A stretch of DNA of 64,000 bases from Undaria pinnatifida (GCA_012845835.1 JABAKD010000023.1:13753362-13817361); one strand, 5' to 3'. Shown: positions 47,029-59,838, counted from the first letter of the stretch. Made by a program: numbers and translations. Notes: generated by a model not told the origin, from the letters alone.

Positions 47029-47719
47029 CTTGCTCCTCCAAGTTCATTGTCACCTGTAAAAAGGTGTATGATGAACTAACTACTGCAAGTAAGTTTGAGG
47101 TTGATACTATTTTAATCACTGGCATAGACATAGGACATAGGAAATTCATCGTACGCTTTTGTGACGCAACAATTTCTACCCTCGAATTTATCCCCATCAT
47201 GACCACTTCCCATTTATTTTACGATTTCCCATCCATTCAGACTACTATTAGACTAGACTAAATAGTCTAATAGTCTATCCCATCCATTCAGACTACTTTT
47301 AACCAAAACAGGAAATTCACTACCCGTGCCCGTGATTCACCCATTATTAGTCTACATACCCAAAGGGAACGGATTCCCCATTACATGACATCAGATAACT
47401 AACGCTCAGCAATGAATGCTGCCTATTATCTGTACTACTAAAAACCGCCTTCCCGCCTGCCCAATTAGTCAATAAATAATCCAACTTGTCCAAGGATAGA
47501 CTAAACAATCGCTTGTTTTATTAGCAGGCTTATCCCTACAAAAGGTCGGCCTTGTCCTTGTTGCATCTAGGTACCAAACTTAATACTCCGGTACTTTCTT
47601 TGGCTGGCTTGTTTTTCTACGCCCATCCGATAACTGTCCTTCCCCCTTGATACTCGAGTATAGACTATACTTCGAAGTATCCTATATTATCTCCACAAAT
47701 AGTGTGCAAAAACTTTTTG
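47029..47719 (-). other. Element D 3' untranslated region
   Basis: Between the polymerase C-terminal region and the 3' LTR. A palindromic stretch (gactattagact facing agtctaatagtc) lies at about 47240-47276, flanked by a direct repeat cccatccattcagactact. No coding feature supported. Confidence 0.6.
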
Positions 47720-48631
47720 TTACTCTGAGTTGGCAGGTGTACATACATGCCAACACAAAGCCCCCATCTCCTCGCTGATAGTCGTGAGCTTCTTCTTCGA
47801 CAAGTGGACGTTGCAGCGTTTTCCAAGGTCCAGCAGTTTGATCGTGTGCGCTAGCTTCTTGCTTTCCGCGTCTTCTGCCACCATCACCACCCTCGCCAGT
47901 TGCCAACCTGCACGAGAAGTTTTGAAGTGTATGTACGATCCAATCATGCCACGATCATACAACCCAGGCCTCCCACGGGTATCGCAACAGACCTTGTACC
48001 CGGCAGCAACATATCTTTCGCCTTTCGAACACGCTAGTGTACGTTTAGCCAGTTGCACCCGATACCTCCGATACCTCGCATTCTCTCCACCAACTTGTAT
48101 CGGGTCTCCTGCCCGATATCTAGACACCAAGCTTCCGTATTGTTCCAAGTCTGTTTCATGTTCCCAAAATTTCACGGACACCCCATCCCAACTGATATAG
48201 TCTTGAACCGCATTCTTTCCTCCTACGCCTCTTGATATTCTGTGTTTTGTGAAAGAAGCAGGCTTTATACAGTGTTGGTCTAACTCCATGCAAACGTCTT
48301 CCGCTGTCGGGTGAAAAGGGAGTGAGCGTTCAGAGTTTTTTTTCAAAACGTAACTGCTCATAGCCCAAGGCAAGAACTTTAGCCCCTCCACTCCTTCATG
48401 GGGATTGTGACATTGTTTACAGCGGTATTTCGACACTCTTGCGTTTATCTCTCTACCAGGTTCATCCTTACGAACCTCTACTAGTAACAAGTTAGGGCCA
48501 ACCTTTTTCCCACCACTTCTTGTTCCTGGACCAACAAACAGTATTTTACAGAATCCTGTCCAGCATTGCGCCAATTTTAGAGTAAGGGCAAATTTCTTAC
48601 TACGTGAATCGGTCTCGCTCGGTTTTAACAC
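47720..48631 (-). pseudogene. Element D C-terminal extension of unknown fold
   Basis: 303-residue open block downstream of the integrase. It contains a C-X2-C-X3-H-type cluster (YRCKQCHNPHEG), a tryptophan-rich middle (YISWDGVSVKFWEHETDLEQYG) and a Lys-rich end (CNVHLSKKKLTTIS). I do not recognise a chromodomain. It could be a divergent targeting module or a captured domain. It is one of the longest uninterrupted frames of the element. Confidence 0.6.
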
Positions 48632-50122
48632 GTGTTTCCCTCCACCGGAAATGGTGCTCTTGTCATCATAGATCCATACCCAACTTCCTACTTCGAACTT
48701 TGGCCGTTTAGTTATTCGCCCGTCAAGCTTTTCGTTTGCGGCTTCGTGTTTCGCTTTATTTAATCTATCCTGCCTCTTTTACCAGTTCATAGCCTATGCA
48801 CTTACTTGCCGATTTCTCTTAAGATCAAGGCAATCTAACTTGTCTTGTTTTAGGCTCTGATGTCCCGTCACACCTCGTCTCTCCAATATCGCCATCGGCA
48901 ACCGGGGATATATACCGGGGATATCTGCCAATGTGCACTTCGTTTGGCGCCAACCCTGAGCCTCCATTAACATCAATTGTTGTTATATTTGTGCGGATAC
49001 GGCGTGTATTAGCATTTTATCCCAGTTCTTCGGGTCGCCCGCTAAAAGATACGATAACACCTGACACAGCCTATGGTTTAATCTTTCAACCATTCCGTTG
49101 GCTTGGGAATGATTGGAGCTAGTAAAATTATTAACGGCCCCTAGTGTTTCATACACAGCTCTACTAACTTCGGGTATGAATTCTGTACCTCGATCCGATA
49201 GGACGGTGAGTGGACAACCACGTCGTGGTATGCAGTCGTCTACAATTCTCGAAGCACAACCTCTGGCTGTCTTCTCATCCTTCGTCATTGCATATCCTTC
49301 CGCGTGCCTACTCTAAATAAATCGACAATAAAAACAGGTAGACGTTGCCATTCTTTGTTTCCGGCAGTGGTCCCAACAAGTCAAAGGACACCATCTGCCC
49401 CGGGCGACTAGGTAATGTTAAGGAAATTAGCGGCCACCTGATGGTACTTCGGGCGCTCTTTCTCGCTTGACAAGTGTAACACCTTCTAATCCACCACTTC
49501 ACACTGTCAGCCATTCCTATCCACCAGTAAAATCTCTGCAACAAAGCAAGGGTAATCTTCTCACCCAAGTGAACAGCTTTCTTGTGTGTGCAGTCCATCA
49601 CCCATGGCCTAAATAGCAATGACACGTATGTCCGCACAGGCTCCTCCCCTAGCAACCGCTCGAACCTTCCCGGATTCCTGTCCTCGCGATGGGCAGGTTC
49701 AATGGAAAGGCGTTTCACTAATAGCTTTTGAGAGTTGGGCAGTACCAATAATTCGCCCTGAGACACTAACCGTTCTACTCCTTTCTTGTCTACAGTGTCT
49801 CCTCAGACATGTCCTGTATGGGGACCTTGGCAAGTATAAGTTCTGCTGCTACTCTTGCCGTTTCATCCTCGAGCTGCGCAGCCGACCAATCACTGACGGT
49901 TTTCTCGCACAACCTCTCTCCAAATTTCCGTGCTACCATGCTGTCTAATTCTTCTTCAGGAAGTTCCTCATTCGCAGTCATTTGATTTTGGCTGCTGGCT
50001 ACTCCAGCACCACTGCCTTCTTCTGGGTTAATCACGGCTACCATTTGGTTCTTTCTAAACCCCAAAAACTCTGTCATTCTTCCATCATGGGACATGCATG
50101 CAATATCAGTCCTGGTTCCCAC
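48632..50122 (-). pseudogene. Element D integrase
   Basis: 49308-49766 holds the HHCC zinc finger (HKKAVH ... CYTC) and the start of the catalytic core (MVSFDLLGPLPETKNG, first Asp). 48983-49288 continues the core with VLSDRGTEF (second Asp) and NHSQANGMVERLNH (Glu). The region to about 48650 reads the integrase C-terminal part (VGSWVWIYDD in one frame). Stops separate the blocks. Confidence 0.88.
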
Positions 50123-52131
50123 TGACCACTCACTACTTGCAAAGTCTGATGTATTAGAGGAGTCTCATCTGGTACTGCGAATTTACGTTGTTTTTCAACT
50201 GTGGTTGTTTTTTTTTTCCTATGCTCAGTCTGGATCATCTCCCAGACTCGAGTTGCCTCCTCTTTGGTTGTGAGTGGGGCTGATTTTAACTCTCTCTTCC
50301 CCACGGCAAAATTAAACCCAGGGTCCGGTTCTTTTCCATCAATGAAACTTGGAGTCGTTAGGTTCGTTAAACGGGCAGGATGTACTCCACTCGCACCAAT
50401 CATGTAAACGTCAACATCCGTCGGATCAGATAGTCGAAACTCGGGGTGGCTGTCAGCTTTCGTTGCCGGTAACGGTAATCTCGACAAGACGTCTGCATTA
50501 CCATTGTTCTTCCCTGGTCGATATTCCAACGTATACGTATAGGCACTTAGGAAATCATACCACCGCTGTACTCTATTAACCTTGGTCGCGAGACTCTCCA
50601 AGGTTTTCAGTGGTTGGTGATCGCTTACTACAACAAAGGGTATACCATAGAACAATTGTCGGTTCTTTTTGACGGCCCACACGATAGCAGCGCATTCAAG
50701 CTCCGTCGCACTCCAATTACGTTTTTTGGGGAGTGTTGATCTGCTCAGAAAACATAGAGGTCGGGTTGACGTGTATGGCTGTTCCTGCTCAACTACTGCA
50801 CCTAACCCATCAATGGAAGCATCGGTGATCAAACGGAACGGTCTCTTCCCGGACAAGGCTGCTTTAAAATCCGGAAAGGCGAGAACATCTGGGCTGGATA
50901 ATCGGTTCAACAACTGTTGTACAATCTCCACATGCTCCACGGTGAACACGAATTTGACGCCCTTCTTTAAGAGGTTATTCAAAGGTCGCGTAACGGTTGC
51001 CATTTGTGGCAAAAATTTCCTGTAATATGACGGCGCTCCTAACAAGAATCGTAGTTGGCTAACGTTGGTTGGCTTGGGTAGTTTAGTCATGGCTTCCACC
51101 TTGCCGGGATCCGGTTCTACTCCCTTCGTTGTTTCGCGATGACCTAAAACCTTGATAGTACGCACCCCCAGATAAGCCTTCTTCGGTGCTAGTTTCAAGT
51201 CAAACATCGTAAGTCGTTCGAAAAAGCTCTCTAGGTCACTCACGTGCTCTGCTCCGTTTTGCGAAAACACACACAATATCGTCGATGAATAAACGTACAC
51301 GTTTCAGTCCGTCACAAACTCTCAACATGATAGACTGAAACCAGCCAGGACTGGACGCTAAACCCATCGGCATCACTGTCCACTCATAGTTTCCTGCTTT
51401 TGTGCACACTGCGGTCAAGGGGATAGAATCCTGATGTATAGAGCGCTGGAAAAAACCACTAACTAAATCCAGAGTGCTAAAAACGTTTGCGCCGCCCAGG
51501 TCCGACAACAAATCATCAACCGTTGGCAATGGCATAATCGGTATAATAGATTGCGCGTTCAATCTTTTATAACTGCAGGTTAGACGAATACGACCATCGG
51601 CTTTGGCGATGACAACCAATGGACTGGACCAGTGAGAATAAGATCGAGTCTCAAAATTCCTGCCAAAACGAGTTTATCTAATTGGGTTTGTGCCTTCGCT
51701 GCTAACACCGGGGAATGACGATATGGCCGCTGCTTCACGGGCTGTGCATCCTTCTTTAGGATGATGCGGAAAGGATCGACCGTGACACGTCCCAAATCTG
51801 TGCTATGTTTTGAAAAGCGGTGTGCGTATTTGTTGAGTAAGTTTCCAAGAGAATCAATATTCGTGGTATTCCAAAGGCTCTCTTCAAAATCAAAATGTAT
51901 CGCCCGCAAGTGTACTGGAATTTTGCTCCACATTCTCCGGAACGCTGTTCGTTGATCAGGGTTTAAATTTGACAACACAGCTGCTGGTGGTTCGTCGTCC
52001 AACTTTCCAGGGCTACCATCTCCTGCTATGATGTGCACTCCAGATGGTTCCGTCGGGACAATATCTGCGTCGTCTAACTTACATGGTTGTAACCGATCAC
52101 CACCCACACGCAACCGCATTCCTGTTTGCAC
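50074..52131 (-). pseudogene. Element D reverse transcriptase and RNase H
   Basis: 51580-52131 leads into RT. 51236-51619 has FSTLDLVSGFFQ, VMPMGLASSPGWFQ and the catalytic box LFIDDIVCV (intact Asp pair). A frameshift near 51260 leads to 50074-51300, with the thumb (VLGHRETTKGVEPDPGKV) and an RNase H: ITDASIDGLGAVV, WSATELECAAIVWA, VVSDHQPLKTL and NADVLSRLP (all four acidic positions present). This is the best-preserved polymerase in the window. Confidence 0.92.
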
Positions 52132-52144
52132 TAAAAAGCCATCC

Positions 52145-53807
52145 TCATTTAACCTCTGCAGGGGAATTTCGGAAACCCCAGATTCTACTATTGCCTCTTG
52201 CGGGAACCATTACGTAATATGACCCTTTGGCAGCATCTGTGCCGTCCATTTTAGTCAAGCGTACTTTCAGCCAAGACATAGTATCTTGCAATCGATGTCT
52301 ATGGCTTGCTACGCGGACTATCACGCGGTCAGTTTCCTTACCCTCTATCATGCCTACTGCACTATCAATCCACTGAGTATAACGTTGATGAGTTGTCTCA
52401 AGATCTCGGTTAGATTCAACAGAGGTTAAAATCGTTTCGGTGTCGCTGACATCTCGATACTTGCGTACTGGAAAGTGTGACCAGCTATCCCGACCGAGCA
52501 ATAGTGCTGTCGACATCGCGGTATCGGGCACAACGTGGGCGTGTACTACCATACATACGGTTGAGGGCGGCGTAGGCTGGCGCCCAGTTTTTCTGCCAGT
52601 TCCTAAGTGAATATTCAACGGCACATGACTGGAAGTGACCAAAGGCACCCCGTGGAAACCTCCCCAAGATTTCTGGGCCACACGTGTTTTAACCCGTCTT
52701 CTAAAGCGGCACCACACGCAAGCATACTCATCCATACCTTCTTTTGGATGAAAGATGCTGGGCTCCCCGTGTGCAGCAGAGCTGTGCATGCGTGGGTCCT
52801 CAGGGCCCTGCTACCCGCAAACAGCTGCAAGCTAGCTGTATGGTGTCTCCTATTTAATCTCACTTCTCCGCCTACTGCTCGCGAAAATTCTGACAGGTAA
52901 TCCGCACGTTCCCCGTTCGAGAGTATCACGCGGTCAGGGGGAAATACGGAGGTAGGGGTATCAGACTCTTCCCCCCCAGGCGCATCAAGGGAATATACAG
53001 TATCGTTGCCCTTCGGGTCGGGAAAGTCGTCCCCCACGCCTATTTTTAAATCACTAATAATCTTCGCCGACTTTTTCCCAGCGTTCAAAACAGGCAAGAT
53101 CCTGCTCGATGCATGGGCAGTGAGGACCACCTCTGGGTCGATATCCCTATTCTGTTTTTCGACTACTCTACTCAGTTTTGCTTCAATTGGAACGCCCACG
53201 CGTTGTCGTGTTGCAAGGTTCCCCCCTTCAATTCGATTCACAAGCGTATCTCCAACTGACGTTGGCAAGGCTTGTCCCGCGCGAGGGGCACTAGGAGTAC
53301 CACGATCAGGGTAAGACCAAACTCGCTCACGGTTGTTAGTTATTTTTCCTGCAACTCCCCGGGCGCTCGTATACTGGTAGGGGGTTGACAATAACTTCGG
53401 GTGATCAACCGAAGGGGGCGCGCTCTCTTCCCCTACAGTAGCAGACATTGACTCGGATCCGGAATGACTTCTCGCTGCTACACTCGGCTCTTCTCTGCCG
53501 CTTCGAACTTGCGTTGTAACCGGGGGCCTAATCCGATTAATAGTGCCGTTCGGACGGCCAGGTCGCGCCGTAACACTACTATCGCCGGGACGTGTGCAAA
53601 GGGGTAACACAGAATGAACGTGTGCAAAGGGCTCAACAGCGATCCGGGGTAATTACTCCCATTTCTACCTACAAGACGATCATTCGTGTTACCACTCTTA
53701 CCGTTCATAGACAGATTGCATCCTGCCTCTTGGCCCGGCGCAGCATCGCGCAGTACGGAGCCGACCGAACTAAATTGTCTCGGAGCCGCGGGTCCGCTTG
53801 ACCCCAC
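52145..53807 (-). pseudogene. Element D protease region
   Basis: 52615-53610 includes a protease-like site ALLHTGSPASFIQKKVW near 52750-52800, where retroelement proteases have DTG, so the catalytic Asp reads His. 52145-52789 continues with HVPLNIHLGTG and ALLLGRDSW, the typical LGRD end of the protease fold. Upstream of about 52900 the sequence is a Ser/Arg-rich linker. Confidence 0.78.
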
Positions 53808-53908
53808 GGCTACTCTCGTACAAAGTCCACCTGCATCGCGAGAAGGGGGAGGGACGAGAGAAACGGCCGCGGTGCTGCCGGCAAGGTGGCCAACTTACCG
53901 CCGACATT

Positions 53909-54403
53909 TCATGTATTTCTATTGTTGCGGTTGGCTCGAGACTGCGCCCACTGACATAACCTGTGTTGCCACCTGCGCCAACGCTTTTCCGCCTCGTCGG
54001 GGGTACCATCCCCGACGGTAGGGTGAATTGAAGCGGAACGGTTGATAAATTTGGCGGGGCATTCACGGGCAAAGTGACCGCCTTCACCGCAGTTCAGACA
54101 GTTGGGCCCAAACGCCCTGCGAGCTGCGTCGCGTTCCTCGCGGGAATTGAAAAAGACGTAGAAAGGTGGATCTTTATTATTTTTACCGAAGCCCCCTTTT
54201 TCACCCATGATGGCATACACTTTCCCAAATTCCTCAGCTTCGTCCTCAAAAGGATCGACCTCTACTGACATCACCCCGCCGAACTGCCTACTCCTAAATG
54301 CTTGGTTATAAGTCTTAGACCGAGTGATCACCCCCCCCGATAATCGTACAGACGCGATGGCTCTGGCCTGATTCAACGCTAAGTCCTCTAAAGATTCCAT
54401 CAA
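53909..54403 (-). pseudogene. Element D nucleocapsid with one zinc knuckle
   Basis: 164-residue block starting at ATG with a canonical CCHC knuckle CLNCGEGGHFAREC near 54055-54100, the RNA-binding part of gag. The preceding sequence is acidic (VDPFEDEAEEFG). Confidence 0.85.
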
Positions 54404-57400
54404 ATCATAACACTATCAAAGGGTAGCGCACGCATGTTCCTGCCTGCAAAACTTTGTGCACTTAGCCCCGCAAACTGATCGTCCACCCCCGTCTTGATGA
54501 CTATCTGCATCGTCCCATCCTCGGGAGCAACATGACCGATGCATCTAACATTCCCCAGTAGCAACTTCATCTCCGACAAATAGCTACTGAACGGGGTGCC
54601 TACCGGCACCACCAGGTTTTGCAAAGCTTGCATCACGGCCGCAGGCGTGGCTCTGCTCAACCCGCGACAAAGACAACGGATAATGTGCTGCAGGATATCC
54701 GGCCCTAGCCGATCCTCTTTTTGGAGTCTCTCCCTGGGAAAAGGCGTCCACGATCATCGATTTGATCGCCGGTTCCTGGGGCGAAGCTGAACGAACAGCG
54801 CGCAACACCTGCCGCTCAAGACATTTCTCCCATCCTTTTGTCCATATATAAGGATGCGGATCATCACACGCTAATCGCAGACTCGATGCCGCATCACGCA
54901 ACGCGGATGTAAATTGCACTAATTCAGAGACGTTGTGATCCGAGGCAAAAGGCAAATGGAAAATCGGTATGAGTACCCCTGTATCCAACCGTGCATATGC
55001 TCTTTGGGTCGCGTTCCGGCAGTCGGTGCTCATGTCATTGCCCTGCGCCCCTATCCTAGCAGTCGGAGTGTTCGTAACAAGCGGGGGGTCTATTGCTGGT
55101 GTGGGTGCCAACGGGGGAACAACGAGCGTCTCCGCCGGCTGCACAGGGGCAGGCGAAGGGTGAACAGGCGCGGCTATCACTGGAGCTACACGAGAGTCCG
55201 TTACAGCAACAGGGGGAACTACGCTGCATGCACCGGTACTCTCCCTTCGAGATCCAACACCCAAACACAAAACACCATCCTCCTCACACCTCTTCAAGTG
55301 TTGTCCGCGAGGCCCCCGGTGCTCCTGGTGCTGCTGGAAGCGGGGGCCCCCGTCATAGCCCGGGGCAGACTCCTGCGCGAAGGGGCCAGCAGGTGCCGGG
55401 TGCCTCGACGTCGGAGCCGGGGGAGGGGCCATGGGCAGTGGAGGAGGGATGAACGGCGGTGGAGCTAGCGCGGGGAAGTGATCCGCCGGTGGGGCGGCCA
55501 CGGGGAGCGACTCCCGGGAGCAGGTCGCGGCCATCTCCCGGGCCTGCTCGTGGAATAGCTCGGGGCGGGTCTCCCGTACCATCGCGTACATCTGTAGCTC
55601 CAGCCGCATCCGCCGCAAGGAGGGGTTTTCCACCTGGAGAGCCGCAGACGGAGCCGGGGTGCTAGCCACGGTGTCATATGAGGGCGCGGCCAGGTTGGTA
55701 GCCTGGGCGGTTTGTGAACAGGAAAGGGTGGAAGGGAGGGCAGTAGAGACGGGAGGGAGGGCGGGAGAGACCGAAGGGCGGGCGACGGGGACAGGAGGAC
55801 GGGCGGGAGAGACAAGAAGGCGGGCGGGAGAGACAGGAGGGTGGGCGGGAGGGACAGGAGGGCGGGCGGGAGGGACAAGAGGGCGGGAAAGAGAGGCGTC
55901 CCCTGCTACCGGGATGGGTGACGACTCGCGCCTCGCCCTCCCCCATACCGGCCGCGGTAGCACCGGAGAGCCGGCCGCGTCGGCCGCGGGGACTGCCGGA
56001 CCGCGTGCGTCCTGCCGGAGGCCCCGGCAACGGATGCTCTCCGCACAAGCGCGTTCCTTAACTTCTGCAGCTTCATGCACCGCCGCCGCTCGTTTCCTGT
56101 CAGCTTCTATGACTAAAGCTAGCTTCCCTTCAGTTACTTTTAAACTCGCCCGGTAGGCTTGCTCCTTAGCAAGCCTGGCTGCGCGAAGTTTGGCTACTTC
56201 AACTTCTTCTAACCTCATGGCCGCCCTACGGCCCTCGACGAGCTCCCTCTTTTCGCGCTCTAGCACGACCTCCAGCTCAGGGCCACCCCGGAATTCGGTG
56301 ACGCATTGGTCGTGACTCCGGGTAGCGGTTAGTTCTGCCGCGTGGGCACGCGAAAAAGCCGCGGACGCGTCTGCTTTAGCGCGAAGCGCACGCGCCGCAC
56401 CGTGTGTCTTCCGCCCCGTGTCCTGTGGACCAGGCGAGACCAAGGGCGCAAACATGTTCTTGTGTAGTACATCGGGGCGCGCAGGGGAGCCGGAAGGGCT
56501 GGGCGGGGCGGGGTTGCGACGCGGGGACAGCGGACTGACAGTTTGCAGAGCAGGGGAGCACGAGCCTTGCGACAGGGACCAAGCTAGCTTTTCATCCGTC
56601 TCGATAGTTTCTACGATTCGGGCGGCCTCAACCTGCTCCTCCGCCTGGAGGGCTCGCGCGTACCGCTCGTCCGCCGATATGGTCTCGCGCGGCAACTCAA
56701 AACTAACACCTACTGCTTGTCTGGGCTGAGCCCCTATCTCGACTATCCTGCCGCCTACACCTGCGGCTGTTTCTACCCCTCTGGTAGCTTTCTGAGGGTG
56801 GATCCCGGCTACGGCCCATTGGTCAGCGAAGGTTAACACGTCTAACAAAGAGCGGACAGTACCTATCAGTTCATCCCTAATTTCGCGACTACTCGCACTC
56901 ACCCCATCACCCGTGGTTGCCGTGGGTTCGGTGCCCACCACGTCCCCCGGGCCCGGGCTGGGTGCCGGCCCCTTCCCTTCAGGAGAGGGGACCGCCACCA
57001 ACGCGGGGAGTGCCGGGTCAGCTCCCTTAGCCTGGGGCGGACCCTTCGACTCGGAGGGCGCGGAACCGTTAACTACGCCACGGGACAATACGCGAGGAGC
57101 AGACAATTCGTTGCGCAAGGCAGTGGTCAAAGAGGGCGCCGAGATTACTTCGGGCCCCCGAGAAACAGGCACGCGACGGGCAACAGGTTTGACGATGGAC
57201 TTGCTACGCCTGAACGAACGACGATCACTATAAGGCATGCTCGATACAGTCGTGAGGGCGGGCGGCAGGAGGGGCGGCGTAGGGATCGGTTTCTGGATGG
57301 ACGGCATGAGGGGCAACGTAGGGTAATGTCGTCTGCAGAGGATACGATAATGGGCGGAGACCTGCGAATAGGGCTAGATGCGGGAGAGCCGGCTAAACTA

Positions 57401-57681
57401 CTGGTACCCGACTTCCGCTCTTTACGACTCCCTGGCGGTGAACTCGCAACATGCGCCGGCCCATCTTTCACCGCCGGCGGTCCGCGGGAGCAAATCCCCT
57501 GCGGCCCCGAACTAGCTACATGAATCGTGTTCATCGCGCGACGGGACGCGATGGGGGACGAGGCCTGATCTACGCGCGCCGCACGCTTTTGGGCTCTAGT
57601 GCGCGCAGCCAGCGGCGGAGACGACAACCCACTCTTCCCCTCCTCCCCCACAACACGCTTCTCACCGTTAACCGAAGACAT
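54400..57681 (-). pseudogene. Element D gag, long coiled-coil/proline-rich form
   Basis: 57145-57681 starts at ATG just after the 5' LTR. The frame at 54584-57316 (910 residues) overlaps it after a frameshift, and 54400-54660 completes it. It contains a long charged helical, probable coiled-coil region (AKLRAARLAKEQAYRASLKV), Pro-rich repeats and a gag-like C-terminal domain (MRLELQMYAMVRETRPEL, then ALRDAASSLRL). It is longer than most Ty3 gag proteins. Confidence 0.72.
55720..55885. repeat. gggcgggagggacaggag minisatellite
   Basis: About eight imperfect 18-bp units reading VPPARPP/VSPARPP-like peptides on the minus strand inside element D gag. Confidence 0.9.
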
Positions 57682-57708
57682 CTTCCGCGAGCAGAGAAGA
57701 ACACTGAA

Positions 57709-57721
57709 GCCGTCGACGCCA
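57709..57721 (-). promoter_or_regulatory. Primer-binding site of element D
   Basis: TGGCGTCGACGGC on the minus strand begins one base after the 5' LTR ends (CCTATCA). It starts with TGG, complementary to a tRNA CCA end. The tRNA species cannot be named from this alone. Confidence 0.7.
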
Positions 57722-57722
57722 C

Positions 57723-58505
57723 TGATAGGATACTGGTAGTTAGCTGGGCAGAGCGGTGCTGTGCTCTGCAGTGCTGTTGTTGTCTGATGAGCTGGGAGTG
57801 CTGGTTCGCAGTGTTGGAGCAGTAGCTCGGATCAAGAAGTGGTTTATGGTCTTTTATTACTGTCTCTGTGTGAGAGGCTGGGGAAGGAACACGACTGACA
57901 ACATGTGCGCGTGCTCCCTGCTCGTCCCGTCCTCACAGCTTGCTGTGAATCTACCTGCTTCAACCACCCATCTCGTACTCTTTAGCAGCTAACCTCCATC
58001 CCGTGCCGCTCTATCCACTGGCTCCCTGCCCTAGCTAGCCATCCCTCAGCCCTACCCTGGGCCATGTCCTCTACAAGAGACCAGTGCTACCATAAGAGTC
58101 CGGGTGATTTTCCCGTTCAATTTCTAATATACTTCATTCTATTTTCGGTACAAATTCAAACATCCTCCTATTCAAATCCAGCTCGTGCATCTTCCGAGAT
58201 CTCACCTAGGGACTTGTTGATTGGTCTACTGCAGCACTCACCAGCTCTCTTCTGGCCCTACCCCTTCGTACCTCCAGAGTCTTTCGCTAGGCCTAGAAGA
58301 ACACCTTCAATTATTCCCCGTTTGCCATTCTCACCCTTTTCCCTAGACAAACATCCCGATATTTCCAGCTGAAACCTGCTTGTTTATCATACTAGCTCTG
58401 AATGAAACCAAGTTGTTCATACTTAAAGCTGGAAAAAACAATTTTCGAATTTTCGATTTTTCGCATTTTCGGTACTTCGGTGGTCTCACCAATCTCACCA
58501 CCACA
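57723..58505 (-). repeat. 5' LTR of element D
   Basis: Homologous to 46285-47028. It carries an extra stretch of about 40-50 bp near 58437-58490 made of attttcg-like units, absent from the other LTR. Confidence 0.9.
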
Positions 58506-59602
58506 GCAGATATTTGGGTTTCATGGTATATGCGGAAGCATGATTGATATGTGCTTCAGGGACGGCATGCCTCACGCGAGGCAGTCGGTGATGATAATAA
58601 TACGGATCCGGGCTTTGATGGAATAATACTGCCCGTATACATGGCCGAGGGGAGTCCGTGACAAGTTGGCACGGCTCACTCGTGTGTGTACGAAGTGCGT
58701 GACATACTGGTACCGCTTCTAGATATGTTCTGTGTGAGTGAAGGTTTGTGACAGAACGGCACGATCTTCCCGTGTGAGTTTTGGTTGGCGGTGCTTTTAC
58801 TCTCCTCATCTGCACGGCATCGGGGCAATCCGCGCAACCACACCGCTTGCGTCATCTACAGCAGTTCTAGAAACCTTATTTTATACGTATGATACCAGGT
58901 AAGATTTTTTCCGATAAATGATTACACGTAGTGAAACAGCAGTAGTAGTAGTAAGTAGATGCCCCCCTAAATTATCGGTTGCCCGTTCCCAAAGCAGTGT
59001 GAAACAACCAGTAGGATTCTGGATGTAGAGGGAGTAGTGCCGGTTGTCGTCATAACATTGCCGGTATTCGCGGCTGGCACATACCGGCACTATTGAGAGA
59101 CCAGTACAGGACTGGCACGTACGAGCCCTGGTTATGCTACGTGCAACCTCGTTGTTGTGCAATCGATGGCCCTTGTTGAATGAGTAGCCCCCCCCACCCC
59201 AGCTTCTTCTGCCCCTGGCCCGCAAATCGGTTATTTTTGAAGGAAGAACTACGTAATCAAAGCGAACACATACAAACTGAAAGAGGAAATCACGAGAAAG
59301 AACAAGTAGACGCCGCAAGCTGCACCACTATTTAGCACTCGTATATTCCAGTGCTGGGTGCTGTAGTGCGGTGCTGTGCCGTGGCTTTGCCATTCTGCGT
59401 GCTTTACTGCACCCGCTCTTTTACCAAATTATTGTAAATACATCCTCTGTGAGTTCGACGAACTTAGTACTTAGGGTCGATACTCATTGTTGATTTGCAA
59501 GCTGCGCTGTTGCTACTATATACTAAGTATAATATACCGATCGTTCGTCTTTAGTATGTTTCACACATCAAAACCCAACGTTAGATAACATTGTACCTGG
59601 CA
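58506..59602. other. Intergenic DNA
   Basis: No supported coding region or repeat. Short chance frames only. Confidence 0.5.
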
Positions 59603-59838
59603 TTATAAAAATTAGAATACACTCCAGCTGTGAGATCGAATATTTTGTCGAAACTCATCTTTGCAAGCTGTGTGTGATACTCCGATCGCGCGCATTTCGG
59701 GTTGTGTGTCCTCATTATATATTATAAAAATTAAAATACACTCCAGCTGTGAGATCGAAGATTTCGTCGAAACTCATCTTTGCAAGCTGTGTGTGATACT
59801 CCGATCGCGCGCATTACGAGTTGTGTGTCCTCACTAAG
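59603..59838. repeat. 118-bp tandem pair
   Basis: Two nearly identical units begin attataaaaatta (59603 and 59721) and run through cactccagctgtgagatcg and gatactccgatcgcgcgcat. The second unit is part of the inverted terminal sequence shared with 63640-63846. Confidence 0.92.

Larger units (their letters stand above)
46285..58505 (-). mobile_element. Ty3/gypsy LTR retrotransposon D
   Basis: 12.2-kb element with LTRs at both ends. The minus-strand order is gag, CCHC nucleocapsid, protease, RT, RNase H, integrase, then a long C-terminal region. RT before integrase is the Ty3/gypsy order. A polypurine tract (ggaggagcaag) precedes the 3' LTR (47029-47040), and a primer-binding site follows the 5' LTR. 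Frames are broken in most domains. The flanks (tttct on the left, gcaga on the right) do not match, so no target duplication remains. Confidence 0.92.

Noticed and set aside
54935-57825. Many plus-strand frames opposite element D gag
   Set aside because: Shadows of the GC-rich minus-strand gag frame.
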